From: Caenorhabditis remanei
Taxonomy: Eukaryota > Nematoda > Chromadorea > Rhabditida > Rhabditidae
Direction of reading: 5' to 3'
DNA length: 64,000 bases
Assembly (NCBI RefSeq): GCF_010183535.1
Contig: NC_071333.1
Coordinates: forward strand, 15,622,587 to 15,686,586
Part shown: piece after piece, positions 36,622-48,606 of the stretch
Numbering within the stretch: the first letter of the stretch is position 1
Layout: each line of letters begins with the position of its first letter
The notes under the pieces: generated by a model
What the model saw: only the letters and a program-made list of their open reading frames with translations
Told to the model about the DNA's origin: nothing
Database searches by the model: none
Made by a program: the position numbers and the translations under genes

Positions 36622-37189
36622 CTTGTTTTTGTGAATGAATAAATGTTAAGAATTAACTTCGTTTTTTGAATGTTATTTTAAAAATCCAACCGGCAGTAAA
36701 AGTAGTGGCGCTTTGGGAATATATTACCAATTGAGAGAATACTACTCATTTTCTTTGAGATCGGCCGAATAATCCGCTTTTTGAAAAAAGTGAGAACACC
36801 TTTTCCGTTTAGCTTGTTTTTAATTAAAAAGTGAAACTCTTCACCGTGCACTTAGAACTCAAAAATCGAGTCGTGAAGTCAAGTATTAACATCCGTGTTC
36901 ATGGAATCTAGTGTCGATATTTCAGAGTTCTGAAAAACAGAACGGTGACTTTAAAACACATTGAAAAGCTATTCGGGGAAAGTCGTGTAATCACAAGTTC
37001 TGTCCAGATGGATACGAGGTACTAAAATTATTTTTGTTTATTATTATTTTTGAGTCGCACTGGGCAAAGATCAGGACTTTTATTCGGATTGGAGTTCGAC
37101 ATAGAAAACATTTTAAATATTCTCCACAAAAAAAAAGATTTTTACTGTTCAAGCAGTCGATCTAAATCAAAAAATACGGTCAAAATTTT

Positions 37190-37400
37190 ATTTTCAGAAC
37201 TGAATCCTTTTCGAGAAGCGTTAATAGAGGCGCACCCGCTATCAAGAATATGGAGCGTCTTATCTCGGATGGCCTCAAAGATACAAAAGTGTTTTTGACC
37301 AAAAAAATATTTTATGAATATTAAGCTCTATTTTGTCAGTTAGCAGTTTTTTGGTATGTCATTTGGGAACCTAGATACTGCGAACAGATACCTCTAGAGT
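37190..37400 (+). repeat. Dispersed repeat shared with kinase 3 intron 6
   Basis: TAATAGAGGCGCACCCGCTA at about 37226, followed by AATATTAAGCTCTATTTTGTCAG, matches TAATAGAGGCGCATCCGCTA at about 47157 and AACATTAAGCTATATTTTGCCAG. Both are in the same orientation, with similar spacing over about 200 bp. Confidence 0.7.
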
Positions 37401-37959
37401 ACGCTAACGGTATATGAATAAATATAATGCAAAAGCCAAGAAATGATCTAAATGTGAAAATCCGAGTAAGTGTAGGAACGTCACATGCAATTCAATGATC
37501 TTTGTTACCGATTGAGCTGAAATTGTTCTGAAGGTCATCATATTCGAATATGTATCCTGACGGTTACTGTAGTGTGCTGAACAGTTCAACCTGAATGTAT
37601 TTTAGGGGAACAAGAAAGAATTCTTATTAATATCAGAAGATAAACCCAATGGAGACAATTAAAAGTCTAAATAATCAAAGCTAGGCATAGAGATACCTTC
37701 CCAATGACGTCAAAGAATAACCAACCCGGAAGTCGCTGTACATTGGAAGATGACAATAGTGTTAATTGAAATGCTTTATGACCTTTTATAAGTTCACGTT
37801 TTACTTTACTGGTCACATGCTGTCTAACTTTAGAACCAAGTCTTCGTAAGCCTGTGACGTCTGTCTCTATATTCAAAATTATCATCCCGAGTATGAGGCT
37901 CCGTTTCACTCATGTCGGAGTTTATCCGCGATATATTATCCTCTCAAAATTCAGAGAAT

Positions 37960-38240
37960 TGATGTGAATAGACCACAACTGAACAGTGTCAGCATCTCTA
38001 ATTATGAGTGTCTAGCTCTACCTTCTCTTGCAGCAGCTCTTCGCTTCCACTTTGTTATTCATATAGCCCTTTTGCATCATACTTGTCAAAGTCCTATTTG
38101 CTTTTTTCATGTTACTTTCACTACCTCGTTTGAAGAATTAGAAAATTAGACGGATGAAAAAAAGAAACGGAAAATTTCGTTTTCCATTTTTGAAGACTGT
38201 TGATTTTTGTCTTCATATTTCTGTCTGATAACTTGATCTT
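37960..38240 (+). repeat. Duplicated upstream segment, copy 1
   Basis: CACTTTGTTATTCATATAGCCC, TTTTGCATCAT and TTTTTGAAGACTGTTGAT occur in the same order as CACTTTGTTATTCAACTTGCTC, TTTTGCATCAT and TTTTTGAAAACTACTGAT in 40490-40770. This copy ends just before the kinase 1 start. Confidence 0.6.
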
Positions 38241-38281
38241 GATTTTTTTCTCATTCCGTACGCAGATTATTTTCGTTGCAG

Positions 38282-39838
38282 ATGAACAGAATCATTGGAA
38301 TGAACAGTTTCATGGGAGTGAAGCTGAAACCCCTCGAGCCCAAGAGAACAACAACGGATGAAATCGATCATAGAGAATATCAGAAGCAGTAGTAAGTAAT
38401 TTTTGTTCGAGAAATCGCTAAGTTTACTGACTTCTTCATTTTTCAGCAACTACAACCCATTCCGAGATAAATGCTACTCTCAAGAGAAAATACGAAATCA
38501 TGAGCGTTTTCACCTTATTCAACATTTTGTTGCTGAATTAGAAGACAAAAACGTATACTCAACAAGAAGAAATATTTCCGGTACTCCGTTTGGGTGAGTT
38601 TTATTTACAGGGAACTTGTTAAGAAAGTAGTTTCAGTAACGTTGAAAAAGTACAAAACGACAAAGTTTATGCATTGAAAAAAATGCGACAAGTGAGTACA
38701 AGTGATGATATTCCTAAATCGGTTCTTCACGAAATCTACATGCTCCGCAAATTGCGACATGCTAACGTCATCAAATTGTTTTCCTGTTGTGTTTCCAAAT
38801 GTGAGTTCGCTATCTGGAAATCTGTTATTAAAAGGAGAAATTCATCTTTTCAGGCGAGAAAAATTATAGAACTTTTTATCTGCGGATGAAATTAGGAAAA
38901 TGCGATTTGGATCAGCTCATGTTCACAATCGAAGTGCAGTTTTATACAGATGAAATCAAGATTCTAGCCCTAAGTTTATTAGAAGGCCTAGCTTTTATTC
39001 ACAGCAAGGGAATCATGCATCGTAATATTTCTCCATCGAACATTGTTGTGACAAACCAAGGAGTTCTAAAAATAATCAACTTTGAGAGGGCATGCGATTA
39101 CAATGAAAATGGTAAGTGAGAGTTATAGTTAATTATATTATCAAAATAACTATTTCAGGACCGAATAAGAAAAAACCAAAACGTTTTAACAAGGGGTATA
39201 ACGCACCAGAACTATATCTAAAGGATATAAACTACGGACCAGGCATTGATATGTGGGGTGCAGGAATCATCGTAATGGAAATGTTTGTTCGGCAGCGTCT
39301 TATTATGGGAGAAGGTTCCTTAGAGCAGTTGAACAACATGGCACGTCTTTTTGGAAAAATTAATATACGGGTAAGTAAAATCCGTGAGATTTTGATTTTA
39401 AAACATTTCCAGGTTTATCCAAAATGCAATGAATTGCCCGAGTATGAAAGTTATGAGGAACATGTGTACTATACAAAATATCCCCTTTTTTGCAGTTTTT
39501 TAACATTATGGGTCCCGAAGGTTAGTTGCAAAAGCAGAATAGCGATAAACAAGATAAGAATCTCATTACCAACATTACAGAAAATCTACAAACTCATCAA
39601 GAGCCTTCTTGGGGGAATGATGAAGCTATACCCACCCGATCGTCTCTCCGCTTCTGATACACTGAAGTGTCCATGGTTCGAAATGTCTCCACCTCCAGAA
39701 AAAAATGTATTAAGTCTAATGGGGCGTATACCGGTAAGTATGAGTGCCACAGTGAAGTCTAGTTAATCTGATTTTCAGCCTCATGAAATTGTATTAAATA
39801 AAATTGTACCTAAAATTGTACCTCATAAACTGTATTAA
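38282..39838 (+). CDS. CDK/CMGC-like pseudokinase (kinase 1)
   Basis: Eight exons: 38282-38391, 38447-38593, 38637-38800, 38854-39111, 39159-39370, 39413-39520, 39581-39733 and 39779-39838. They give 403 residues with consistent phases. It has a protein kinase fold: VAIK-type Lys100 (YALKKM), alpha-C Glu (LHEIYMLRKL), catalytic-loop HRN 196-198, NFE 216-218 in place of DFG, an APE motif (NAPELY) and DMWGAG. Both key aspartates (HRD and DFG) and the DFG glycine are replaced, so phosphotransfer is unlikely although the frame is intact. Exon sizes 258 and 212 equal those of kinase 3, which shows common descent. A scaffold role is only inference. The poly(A) site is not clear. Confidence 0.88.
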
Positions 39839-42518
39839 AGCAGCAACCCATTTCTATCAACCTCCATATATATCATCATAATTAATTATTTATTTGGCAA
39901 ATGAATCTCCAAAAAATTTGCAAAGGAACGTTCTCAGGTAAACAATTAGCTTAAAAATTTCGGAATCGGTATTTTATGAACACTTTATTTATTTTTTATT
40001 TATTGACAGGAATACACTTTAGAACAGGCTTAATTTGTTTGAGATAAAACTAATTCTTTCAGCTCCATTATTAACTCTCTATCTTGTTTCGAATGTCTAC
40101 TTATGAAAAAGTTTCACATTTCTTCTTGGCTTCCATCATCGACCCAGATTGACCCCTTTCGCAGCTGTTTGGCAGAGATTCCTTTCGTGTGACATGATTA
40201 GCTTGCGACAATTTTTTCAGTATCAAGTGTCTATCATGCTTCAAATTTTTGCAGTCAAACTGCATATTCCTTCTTGACTCCCCGCTTCTACCCCAAATAC
40301 TGTTTCTTTTGTTTTCTGTATGTTTTTTCTGTATTCAAAGTGGCCGTCTCCTCCTTCATTGCCCCTTTTGCAGCTATTTGGGAGAGATTCTTTTCGTGTG
40401 TCCTTTCTATCGATGACCGTGCCCGGTGGTGACATAGAGCACACGGGTCTCTATCGGCCCGCCTCCCCAAACTAGCATAGACTATTCCGATTTGAACTAA
40501 GATTGAAATGAAAGATAAAATGCAATCTTGTGAGCACTTCTAATTAGTTTGACTGGTGGATAGATTTACCTTTTCTTCCATCAGTTTTTCGTTTCCCACT
40601 TTGTTATTCAACTTGCTCTTTTGCATCATTCGTTTCAATAATCCTCTACATTCTTTTACGCTACTCTGTCTATTTTGTATGTCGAATTTAAAATAAAAGT
40701 CGAATTAAACAAATTGTGCTTTTTATTTTTGAAAACTACTGATCCCTTTGGTTGTGTTTGACTGATGACCAATTTTTTTCACGAAATAAATGTTTATGAG
40801 CTCATGAAACGTGTTCTGGTAAATGTGAGGGCTACAGTGAGGTAATAAAAATTCTCAGGAAATCATCTACCTCAGATATTTCGAATTTGTTATCGTTTCC
40901 ATAAACAAAGTCAGACCTGACTTGCTTGCGACGAAACAATTTTCAGAAACTGCATGTTCCTTCTTGGCTCCCCGCATATACCCGTAATACTGTTTCTCTT
41001 GTTTTTCGTGAGTTTTTTTCTATATTCAAAGTGGTCATCTCCTCCCACCTGTTACCACATTGCCTCTTCGCAACTATTGGACAGAAATTCGTTTCGTGTG
41101 TCTTTCATATCGATGACTAGGCGCCAGTTCATAGACTTCCCGATTTACAACCCTACTCGCGCTTCTCTGATCCTGATTGTGATGGACAGGCCCGAGCATA
41201 AATCTATTTCGGTGAAAGCTATGTATTTGATATTTTCAATCACATCGAGTCTACAGTGGGCGATGAAAATTCTTAGACTTTTGTACCGTTTTTATAAACC
41301 AAATCAGACATGACATGCTTGCGATGTAACAATTTTTTTCAGCATCAATTCTCAATCACGCTTCGAATTTCTTGCCACCTTCAAAAAACCGCATATTCAT
41401 TTTTGGCTCTCCGGTTATATCCGAAATACTGTTTCGATTGTTTTCCGTAAGTTTCTTCTATTTTCGTAGTAGTTTTCTCCTCCAATTCGTTTCCACGTTT
41501 TCCCAATCGCTGTTATTTAGCAAAGATTGTTTTTGTGTGTCTTTCCAATCGATGACTATCATAGAGCTGACTATAGGAGTTTTTTTTTCTTGCAGCCACG
41601 GAACAGACGTCGACTCACTTCATCTTCTCTACTTGGCTCACCGCATCTACCCGAAATACTGTTTCTCTTGTTTTCTGTAAGTTTCTCCCACATTCAAAGT
41701 GATCGTCACCTCCCCCATTGCCCCTTTCGCAGCTATTTGGCAGAGATTCCTTCTGTGTGCCCTTTCTATCGATGACCGTGCCCGATGGTGACGTAGAGCA
41801 CACGGGTCTCTTCCTGTCCGCCTCCCCAAACTTGCATAGACTGTCCCGATTTATAAACCGCTCGCACTTTTTTATTTCGGCTGGGATTTTTGGTTTGATT
41901 TTCCTAGCGATGACTGTGTCCGGTGGTTACATAAAGCTGACTTTCTGCTTATAGCCCCGCACCAAACTGTCCCGCTTTACAACCCGCCCGCCCTTTTTTA
42001 ACATGATGTTTTGACCAAACCATAAAACTATTCCGAGCCAAGCTATATACTTAATATATTCAATCACATTCAAGAAACATTATAGTTTTTTTTTCCGTCG
42101 TAATGCCCTCCCCCCTCCCCAAAATCTCCACACGCGCAACATTGTTTCTCAGTATCGAACGAAACAGATTGATTTTCTGGGGACACATTTTCGAAGTGTC
42201 TATAGTAATGTTTGTTTTTGTTTATTTTTGCCACCTTTCCCCTTTTTTTGATTTTTAATATTATTCAATAAGAGGAAAACGGATGAAAAAGACTCCATTT
42301 CTCGGGTTCTGAAATTTGCTATCACACTGATCGATTTTTCGGAAAATAGTAGCAATGACTCATCTATTTCGTATTTTTGTTTTCCCAGAAATTCCATGTG
42401 AACGGTTTTTTGATCGCCGCCATATTTCTTTTGTTCTGATATATGCATTCCCCATTCAACTTCAGCTGCCAGTATCAATATTTCTTTTTTTCAGTGAATC
42501 CTATTACTTGTTGGAAAA
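39839..42518. repeat. Degenerate tandem repeats between kinases 1 and 2
   Basis: About four diverged copies of a unit containing ACTGTTTCTCTTGTTTTC, then TTGCCCCTTTCGCAGCTATTTGG, then TTTCTATCGATGACCGTG lie near 40255-40490, 40915-41125, 41305-41565 and 41618-41850. The spacing is about 300-660 bp. The first and last copies are closest, including GAGCACACGGGTCTCT. A further partial copy is near 40140-40230. The stretch 40490-40770 repeats 37960-38240. No protein-coding gene is supported in this interval. Confidence 0.72.
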
Positions 42519-44261
42519 ATGGTTTCTGCAGCTCGCAAGAAGAAAAATAGGATCAATCACAGAATCAATCTCAAAACAAGGAAACAGCAAGCCTGGGAGC
42601 AGTTGCCAGAATCATTTATTGCTAAGTGTCGCACAAAAGTGCCCTTCACCGAACCAGAAGGAATTGAAGATGGTTCAAAAGAGGAGAAAAGAAGGTAAGA
42701 ATTTGGAGATGTTCAAAATTTGTTATGTCCTTTGGTGGAGGAGAAGGGACTTATAAAACCATTCATTTACATGGTGAGAACCAACAACTAAGAATTCTCT
42801 ACATCTTATAGAGGCAGATCTTCTTGCCACGTGTGACCTCGGGGTTGAACATTCACTAGGCTAAACCATGCTAGTTCACGCCACAACATAATTTAAACAA
42901 CTCAATTTAAAAATAACTAATAATGTTTCAGTATGGACTTCTTCTCCGCTCCTACATTACCCCATTTCAATCCCGAATGGATATCAAAACCATATTCGTT
43001 CTCCGATCAGTATTCAATTCATGCCACACTGGGAAGGTACAATTTGTGTCGATCGTTTCGTAATCCTAAAACACTATTAATTTTCCGGACAGTGATGAAA
43101 GGTTGGCATGAATCTGGTTGCATAGTCGCAATGAAGAAGTTTCATGTTCCTCCAGAAGACATTCTCCAACTGGAAGAAGTCAGAGCACTGTCTTCCATCA
43201 ATCATGAGAACGTTGTCAAACTTCTCAGTTTGAGACTGACAGGTAAATTTGGTTCATATCTTCTAAGTAACTGGTCCCTTTTTAGTTTCCGTGCAATATC
43301 TCGTGCTGGAGTATTGCCACTTTGATCTGGAGGTTCTGATTCACCTTCCAAAGGTCAAAATCGAGACCGAGCATATCAAAAGTATAGCTTTTGCTCTGCT
43401 CTCAGGATTGACGGCGATCCACAAGAAGAATTATGCCCACAGAAATCTCCGCCCTAGCCATGTTCTTCTCACACAAGACGGAGTGGTGAAGATCACCGAT
43501 TTCGGACTTTCGTGTTCCACAGAAGCAGGTATTTCGAATCGAAAAAAGTAAAAGTATAATTCTTATTTTTCAGCAAGTCCAATTTCAACTTCCCAAATGG
43601 AAAACATCCATTATGCTGCTCCAGAATCCCTTCTGGGATGCACGGAGATACGGCGTAATGCGGACTTATGGAGTGTAGGAGTTATTATCGGAGAACTATT
43701 TCTCCGCGCCTCTCTGTTCGATGCAAAAAACAACAGAAATCAAGTCGTTCACCTTCTGGAACTTCTCGGTGATTTTGAGGTAATATTGATTGAGTTTTGA
43801 CACTGTAAATGCCGGAAATTCGTGTATTTGAAGAAAAAACTCATTTTTGCAGGGTACATTCTTCGAAGGCAACCAGAATTATCAAGAAATCCGTAGTGCC
43901 TGGAGTGGTGACAAAAATGGAACCTTCCACAAAGTTTTCGAACCGAGACTTTGCAATGGTTCACTTTATGTAAGTTTTAAATCCAGATATATATTTTTTT
44001 TCAAATAATGATTTAAGGATGGTGAAGGACTTCGATTTGTGAAAAACATGATGAAAACCAATATCGATCACAGATTGACTGTCGAGGAAGCATTGAATCA
44101 TGAGTGGTTCAAAAGTGGAGTGAGAGGAAATGTGAAGGATCTTCTTGAAATATTCAAGGTAACTTGATCAGCTTTATCATTCAACACAACTTTTTTAAAC
44201 TTTTCAGAATCCTTGTCGCTCACGAATCTTCCAGGACAGCAACGACGATAGCAACGACTAA
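42519..44261 (+). CDS. CDK-like kinase with degraded catalytic loop (kinase 2)
   Basis: Exons 42519-42694, 42932-43242, 43286-43528, 43574-43779, 43853-43969, 44018-44158 and 44208-44261 give 415 residues if 42932-43242 is read without splicing. The N terminus is basic (SAARKKKNR). VAIK Lys (CIVAMKK), Glu (LQLEEVRALSS), DFG 234-236 and APE (AAPESLL) are present. The catalytic loop is HRNLRPSH, so both the HRD aspartate and the metal-binding asparagine are lost. No glycine-rich loop can be read. A donor/acceptor pair (GGAAG|GTACAA, GGACAG) brackets 56 bp there, but removing them shifts the frame. Activity is therefore doubtful. AATAAA lies at 44750. Confidence 0.85.
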
Positions 44262-45130
44262 GGATTTCCAAATAGAGAATTGTTTCCAAGTAGAATTTAT
44301 TCAACATCTTCCCTATCTGTCCCTACTTTTTATTTTGCAGTTCCTTTTTTGCAATTCCTTCCCTTTCCCATTATCGTCCATATTATATCAATTTTACGGA
44401 AGGCTTTTTAGTGTCGAAAAAACCGTGCACTCTTCCTCGACATTTCCTTTTCTCCTTTCCGTTCTTCTCTTTTTTTTTGGTTCTCCCCCCCCCCTTCCTG
44501 AGTCAATTCGCTCATACTTTCCTCTCCTTGTCTCTCTTTTTGTCATTCCTTTTCCTATGGTTCACAATATTTTCCGTTTGAAATATGCATCGATGTGTAA
44601 TCTGTGTTTCTGAAATATTTATCATGGAGATTCTAATTTGTCAGTATTGTTTACTGCTGTCATCCGTCTTTTGATTTTATTCCATGACATTTCAATTGTA
44701 CTCAACGATAATCATTCTTTTTTTCTGTTTTTATATATACTAGAGACTGAATAAAGTCTAAACTCTCGCATCGCTTTTTTTCCAACAAATTTTGACGACC
44801 GCGTGTGTTGCCTAGCGCTTCAGCAAGTGCCCGTCTCACCTCAGCTGACTAGCCCCTTGTCGGAGTTACTTATAGTGGTTTCAGTGAGATTTAGATTCTT
44901 GACAGAGGATAAATTGTCTTTATTTTGAGTAGGAGGAAATCTTGTGTTTTTCGTTTTTTTGGAGCAAAAATCTAAATTTTGAAATTGAAATTATAATTGG
45001 AGCTAGAGAAACTTATTTGTGGTGTTTCTACCAATAGTGGTTCTAATGTCTTCCAATTTCCTCATTTTCTTTACATAATCGTACCTATTGTCATCGTTTC
45101 TATAATTTTCAGAATTTCTCAATTGTCACT
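44262..45130. other. Kinase 2 3'UTR and kinase 3 upstream region
   Basis: Pyrimidine-rich DNA includes a run of Cs near 44487-44497, followed by AATAAA at 44750, about 490 bp past the kinase 2 stop. The stretch 44760-45130 would hold the kinase 3 promoter; no motif is distinct. Confidence 0.4.
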
Positions 45131-47719
45131 ATGCAGTCGTCAAGTACCGTCGGATCCCAGCTTCCGGAGAACCCTACAACTTCACAACCGTCCAATGAGT
45201 AAGTAACACATCATCAGCATAGAAAACGTTTCTCACGTGTTACCTAGTACCTAATTTACTTTTCACAACGTATATCATGGATTAGTTTTAGTATCCGTGG
45301 CTAAGAGTTTTGCGAAACGCGCAGGAAATTAAAATCCGTTTGAGTCTTGTTAGACCTCATTTGAATTAGGACAGCACATAAAAACAGGACATTGGAACAG
45401 GAAATCAATTTCACAATTTTTTCCATAGGTTGAAGTAGGTATAAATAGGAAAAATACACATTTTTGCATGGAAGACCTGATGTGGTCTTCAGTCACGTGC
45501 GCGCGTTTTCTCTATTGGCTATAGACCCATATCAGAACGTATAGTCTAGTATACATAACTACCTGATGACGGAACGGTGGTGCGCGCTCTTTCTGACACC
45601 ACGGTGACCGCGCTGTGCAGCGCGTTTCTAATTTGACTTGTTGTGATGCTGCATGGAGGTCCAACTGGGCTGACACACAAAGAACACTTATGCAAACCAT
45701 AATACCAACTCAATTTTTTTTAAATGTTATGATTTTCCCTTTGAGGTACTAACGATCATCTTATTTCAGCCCACAATTGATGCACGCAACAACTGTAGCT
45801 AGTCAATTAGAAATGTATAGAAGCATTTTCCAAAACGCTACCCAAAACACATCAACAAGTTCCATCAACAACTACAAAATTTCCGAAAAAATCGCGGAAG
45901 GATCCCACGGGTAAATTAAGATGTTGATTTTTTTGAAGTATCTTATTTTACTTTTAGGGTTGTGTTCCGCGGCATGAGTATGATTTCTGGAACAATGGTG
46001 GCTTTGAAGTTAATTAAAAAACTGGCAAAGGAGGATGGAGTTTCCACAAACTTGATTCACGAGGCGGGAATCCTGCAACAAGTTCAACATCGAAATATCG
46101 TTACTTTCATAGAAGTTTTTATGGAGAACAGTAAGTAACTCCCAAAGTTTGATCCAAACCAGTTTCTCAATTTTCAGGTACACTAGAATCTCCAGCAAAC
46201 TGTTGGTTGATAACCGAGTACTGTGCATGCGATTTGCTAGATTTAGTGATGGTCCCAAATCTTCCAATTAGCGTGCTTCATATCAAATCTTTGTTGCAAT
46301 CGCTTTTGAAAGGCGTTGCTCACCTACACAAACGATCAATCATGCACCGAGATATAAAGAAAGGAAATCTATTAATCGATAATCATGGTGTGCTGAGAAT
46401 TGCCGATTTCGGATTAGCGATTCAAGTCACAAAACGTTAGTTACAGAATATGTAAGGTTGTCCAACTAAAACATAATTTTTTTCAGTGACTCGCACACTG
46501 AAAACAAACATTGGAACAATGGTGTTCAGAGCACCAGAACTTCTTCTGGACGATATCCATTATACCAAAAAGGTTGATATTTGGAACGTGGGATGGGTTC
46601 TCTTCTCCCTCTTCACGGGAAAACCAGGGTTCAATGTCCAAACAACAAATCAGGTTCTGACAAAGTTGACCCATATGTGCGGGTCAATAACCGAAGAGGT
46701 TCGTTAAAACCGAAAAGCACCTGTAAGACAACTAGAATTTCAGACATACGCTGGTTGTCAAAATCTTGAGGCATATAAAGGCTATCGGAAAAGGAACTCA
46801 TTGAATTGGCCACGAATGGTCATGGTAATGGCAAGACGTGCTGCATTTGGTCCGGATACAGAAGAAATCTCTGATAAAAATGAGCCTTCTCATCTTCAAC
46901 GAGATCTAAAAGAATCGGTGAGTTTTTTTTTTGTTTTTGACGACAAAATGATAGTTTTCTAAAAAAAAGTTAAATAAGAATGATTTCAAAAATTCCCGGT
47001 AGGTTAAGAGATTTCTACTCATTATGAACGAAATTTTGTAAAGTTTGAGCATTTTCCATTAAATGAGGAATCTCTCCTGATAAACTATGCTCAGTTTTAG
47101 TTTCAGTTAGTTGCCCAACATGCAGAATCATAAAATCTTTCCTACCGTAAAACCTGTAATAGAGGCGCATCCGCTAGCAAGAGTTCGGAGCATCATAACT
47201 CGGCTGTTTTCAAAGAATTCAAAATTGTTTCAACTGAAGAAATATTCTATGAACATTAAGCTATATTTTGCCAGTCAGCAGCTATTTGATATTTCCTATA
47301 TGATCCTAGATATACAGCTGCAAACATGCATCGCTAGGTGCACGTTACAGGTTTGACGGTCACATGTAAGTACTGATTTCTTCTTTGGAGGCTGTCTCTA
47401 GAAGGCTCCCAGGTGTCGGACACTTTTAAATTATTTTCTGCGTGTAAGTTAATTGAAGTGCTATTTCAGGGCATTATGGGCATCGAGCTCATTGACCAGA
47501 TGCTAACGTTGGATCCAACAAAGCGTCCGACAGCAGCAGAAGTGCTCGACAATGAATGGTTCAAAATGGAGCCGCTTCCAAACCCATGCATCAGTGACCT
47601 GCTTGGGGAGTACAAAGTGAGTGATAATTGTTTAAAAATATATATTCATTAGGTGATTTCAGAAATATCACAGAGAAAAGAAATTCCGTGCATATGGAGA
47701 AGATCATAAAAGCAATTAG
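45131..47719 (+). CDS. CDK/CMGC-like protein kinase, catalytic residues intact (kinase 3)
   Basis: Eight exons: 45131-45198, 45770-45910, 45958-46130, 46178-46435, 46487-46698, 46744-46917, 47470-47616 and 47663-47719. They give 409 residues with all phases in agreement. Motifs in order are the glycine loop EGSHG 66-70, VALK Lys87, Glu in LIHEAGIL, HRD 184-186 followed by IKKGN, DFG 204-206, RAPELLL, DIWNVGW, a basic insert (YRKRNSLNWPR) and the terminal DPTKRPTAAEVL. All residues needed for Ser/Thr kinase activity are present. The N-terminal 50 residues are Ser/Thr/Gln-rich. A cyclin-type PSTAIRE helix is not obvious, so CMGC (CDK/MAPK-like) is as far as the call goes. AATAAA is at 47965. 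Intron 6 holds the 47140-47345 repeat. Confidence 0.93.
47140..47345 (+). repeat. Dispersed repeat in kinase 3 intron 6
   Basis: It matches 37190-37400 in the same orientation, as described there. It may be a small repeat family or the trace of a duplicated kinase intron. Confidence 0.68.
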
Positions 47720-48106
47720 TAAATTGATATCTAAAATTAAGCATGTGGTGTTTTTTAGAATGTGTAAACTTTTTGTGTATCTGCCGGTCCCGTTTTCTAT
47801 TCTCTTCCGATATCGCTGCCCATTATACCCATTCTTCCCGAATAGACACCCTCAGCCCATTTCATTTCTTCCAATAGGCTCAACGCCAAATGATATACCC
47901 CCATTTCCTTTTTTCAATGCTCCTAGAGCACATTATTCACCCCAATTTCTTTCCCTTCTTGTCCAATAAAGTATTTTTTCTCTCTGCGTATGTAGTCACT
48001 TCTCGTTTTCTCACTGACTTATAAAATTGATAACTTTTTTTCAAGTTCATAATAAGAGGGCGTTGGTGAGAGGAACAAATCGTTGTGTTTCTTTATCAGT
48101 TTTCTG

Positions 48107-48606
48107 ATGATGAGGTTTCAACTCTGCTTTTTCATTATTTATGTCAACACAGCAGTTTCTATTCCAATTTACGCTGATGACATTGTGCAAAAACAAATGT
48201 CAACTATCAAAACAGTTGCACACACCAGGAATTTCACAAAACTATTGACATTGGTTTCCGAGAGTGTTTTCGGTGAGAAAATTTGAAATGTTATATATCA
48301 AAACTTATAATTTTTGTTTCAGAATTCGAAAATTGGGACACTGTCAGAGAAGCACTGGAAAATGCTAATTTACTGGTCATAGATACCAAATTTCGTCATC
48401 CTGGAATAGTTGCAAAAGTTATTGTGAATGGAGATCGCTTATCTGATATGGAATTCACACGAGTAAGATTATAAACTATATTTCACGATAAAAAAGGAAA
48501 AGTCTTGCAGGATGAGAACAGCAGTACCGGATGGATACTCTCAAGAGCTGGTTTTTTGGAATGTTTGTTGGATAATGACTCAGAAAGTTTTTGTATTGAA
48601 GATTGA
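48107..48606 (+). CDS. Small secreted protein, possibly NTF2-like
   Basis: Three exons, 48107-48272, 48323-48462 and 48511-48606, give 133 residues with consistent phases. The first 18 residues are a likely signal peptide (MMRFQLCFFIIYVNTAVS). The body has alternating helical and strand-like segments: HTRNFTKLLTL, ENWDTVREALENA, VAKVIVNG, then GWILSRAGFLECLL. This resembles the many secreted NTF2-like proteins of Caenorhabditis, but the assignment is weak. AATAAA at 48620 lies 14 bp past the stop. A second ATG follows directly at 48110. Confidence 0.75.

Larger units (their letters stand above)
36644..38281. other. Intergenic region before kinase 1
   Basis: No gene is supported. A possible relic near 36990-37020 reads C-N-H-K-F-C-P-D-G-Y, similar to FCPNGYRC of the upstream peptide, but in-frame stops surround it. 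The stretch 37190-37400 repeats an intron of kinase 3. The stretch 37960-38240 resembles 40490-40770. Confidence 0.45.
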
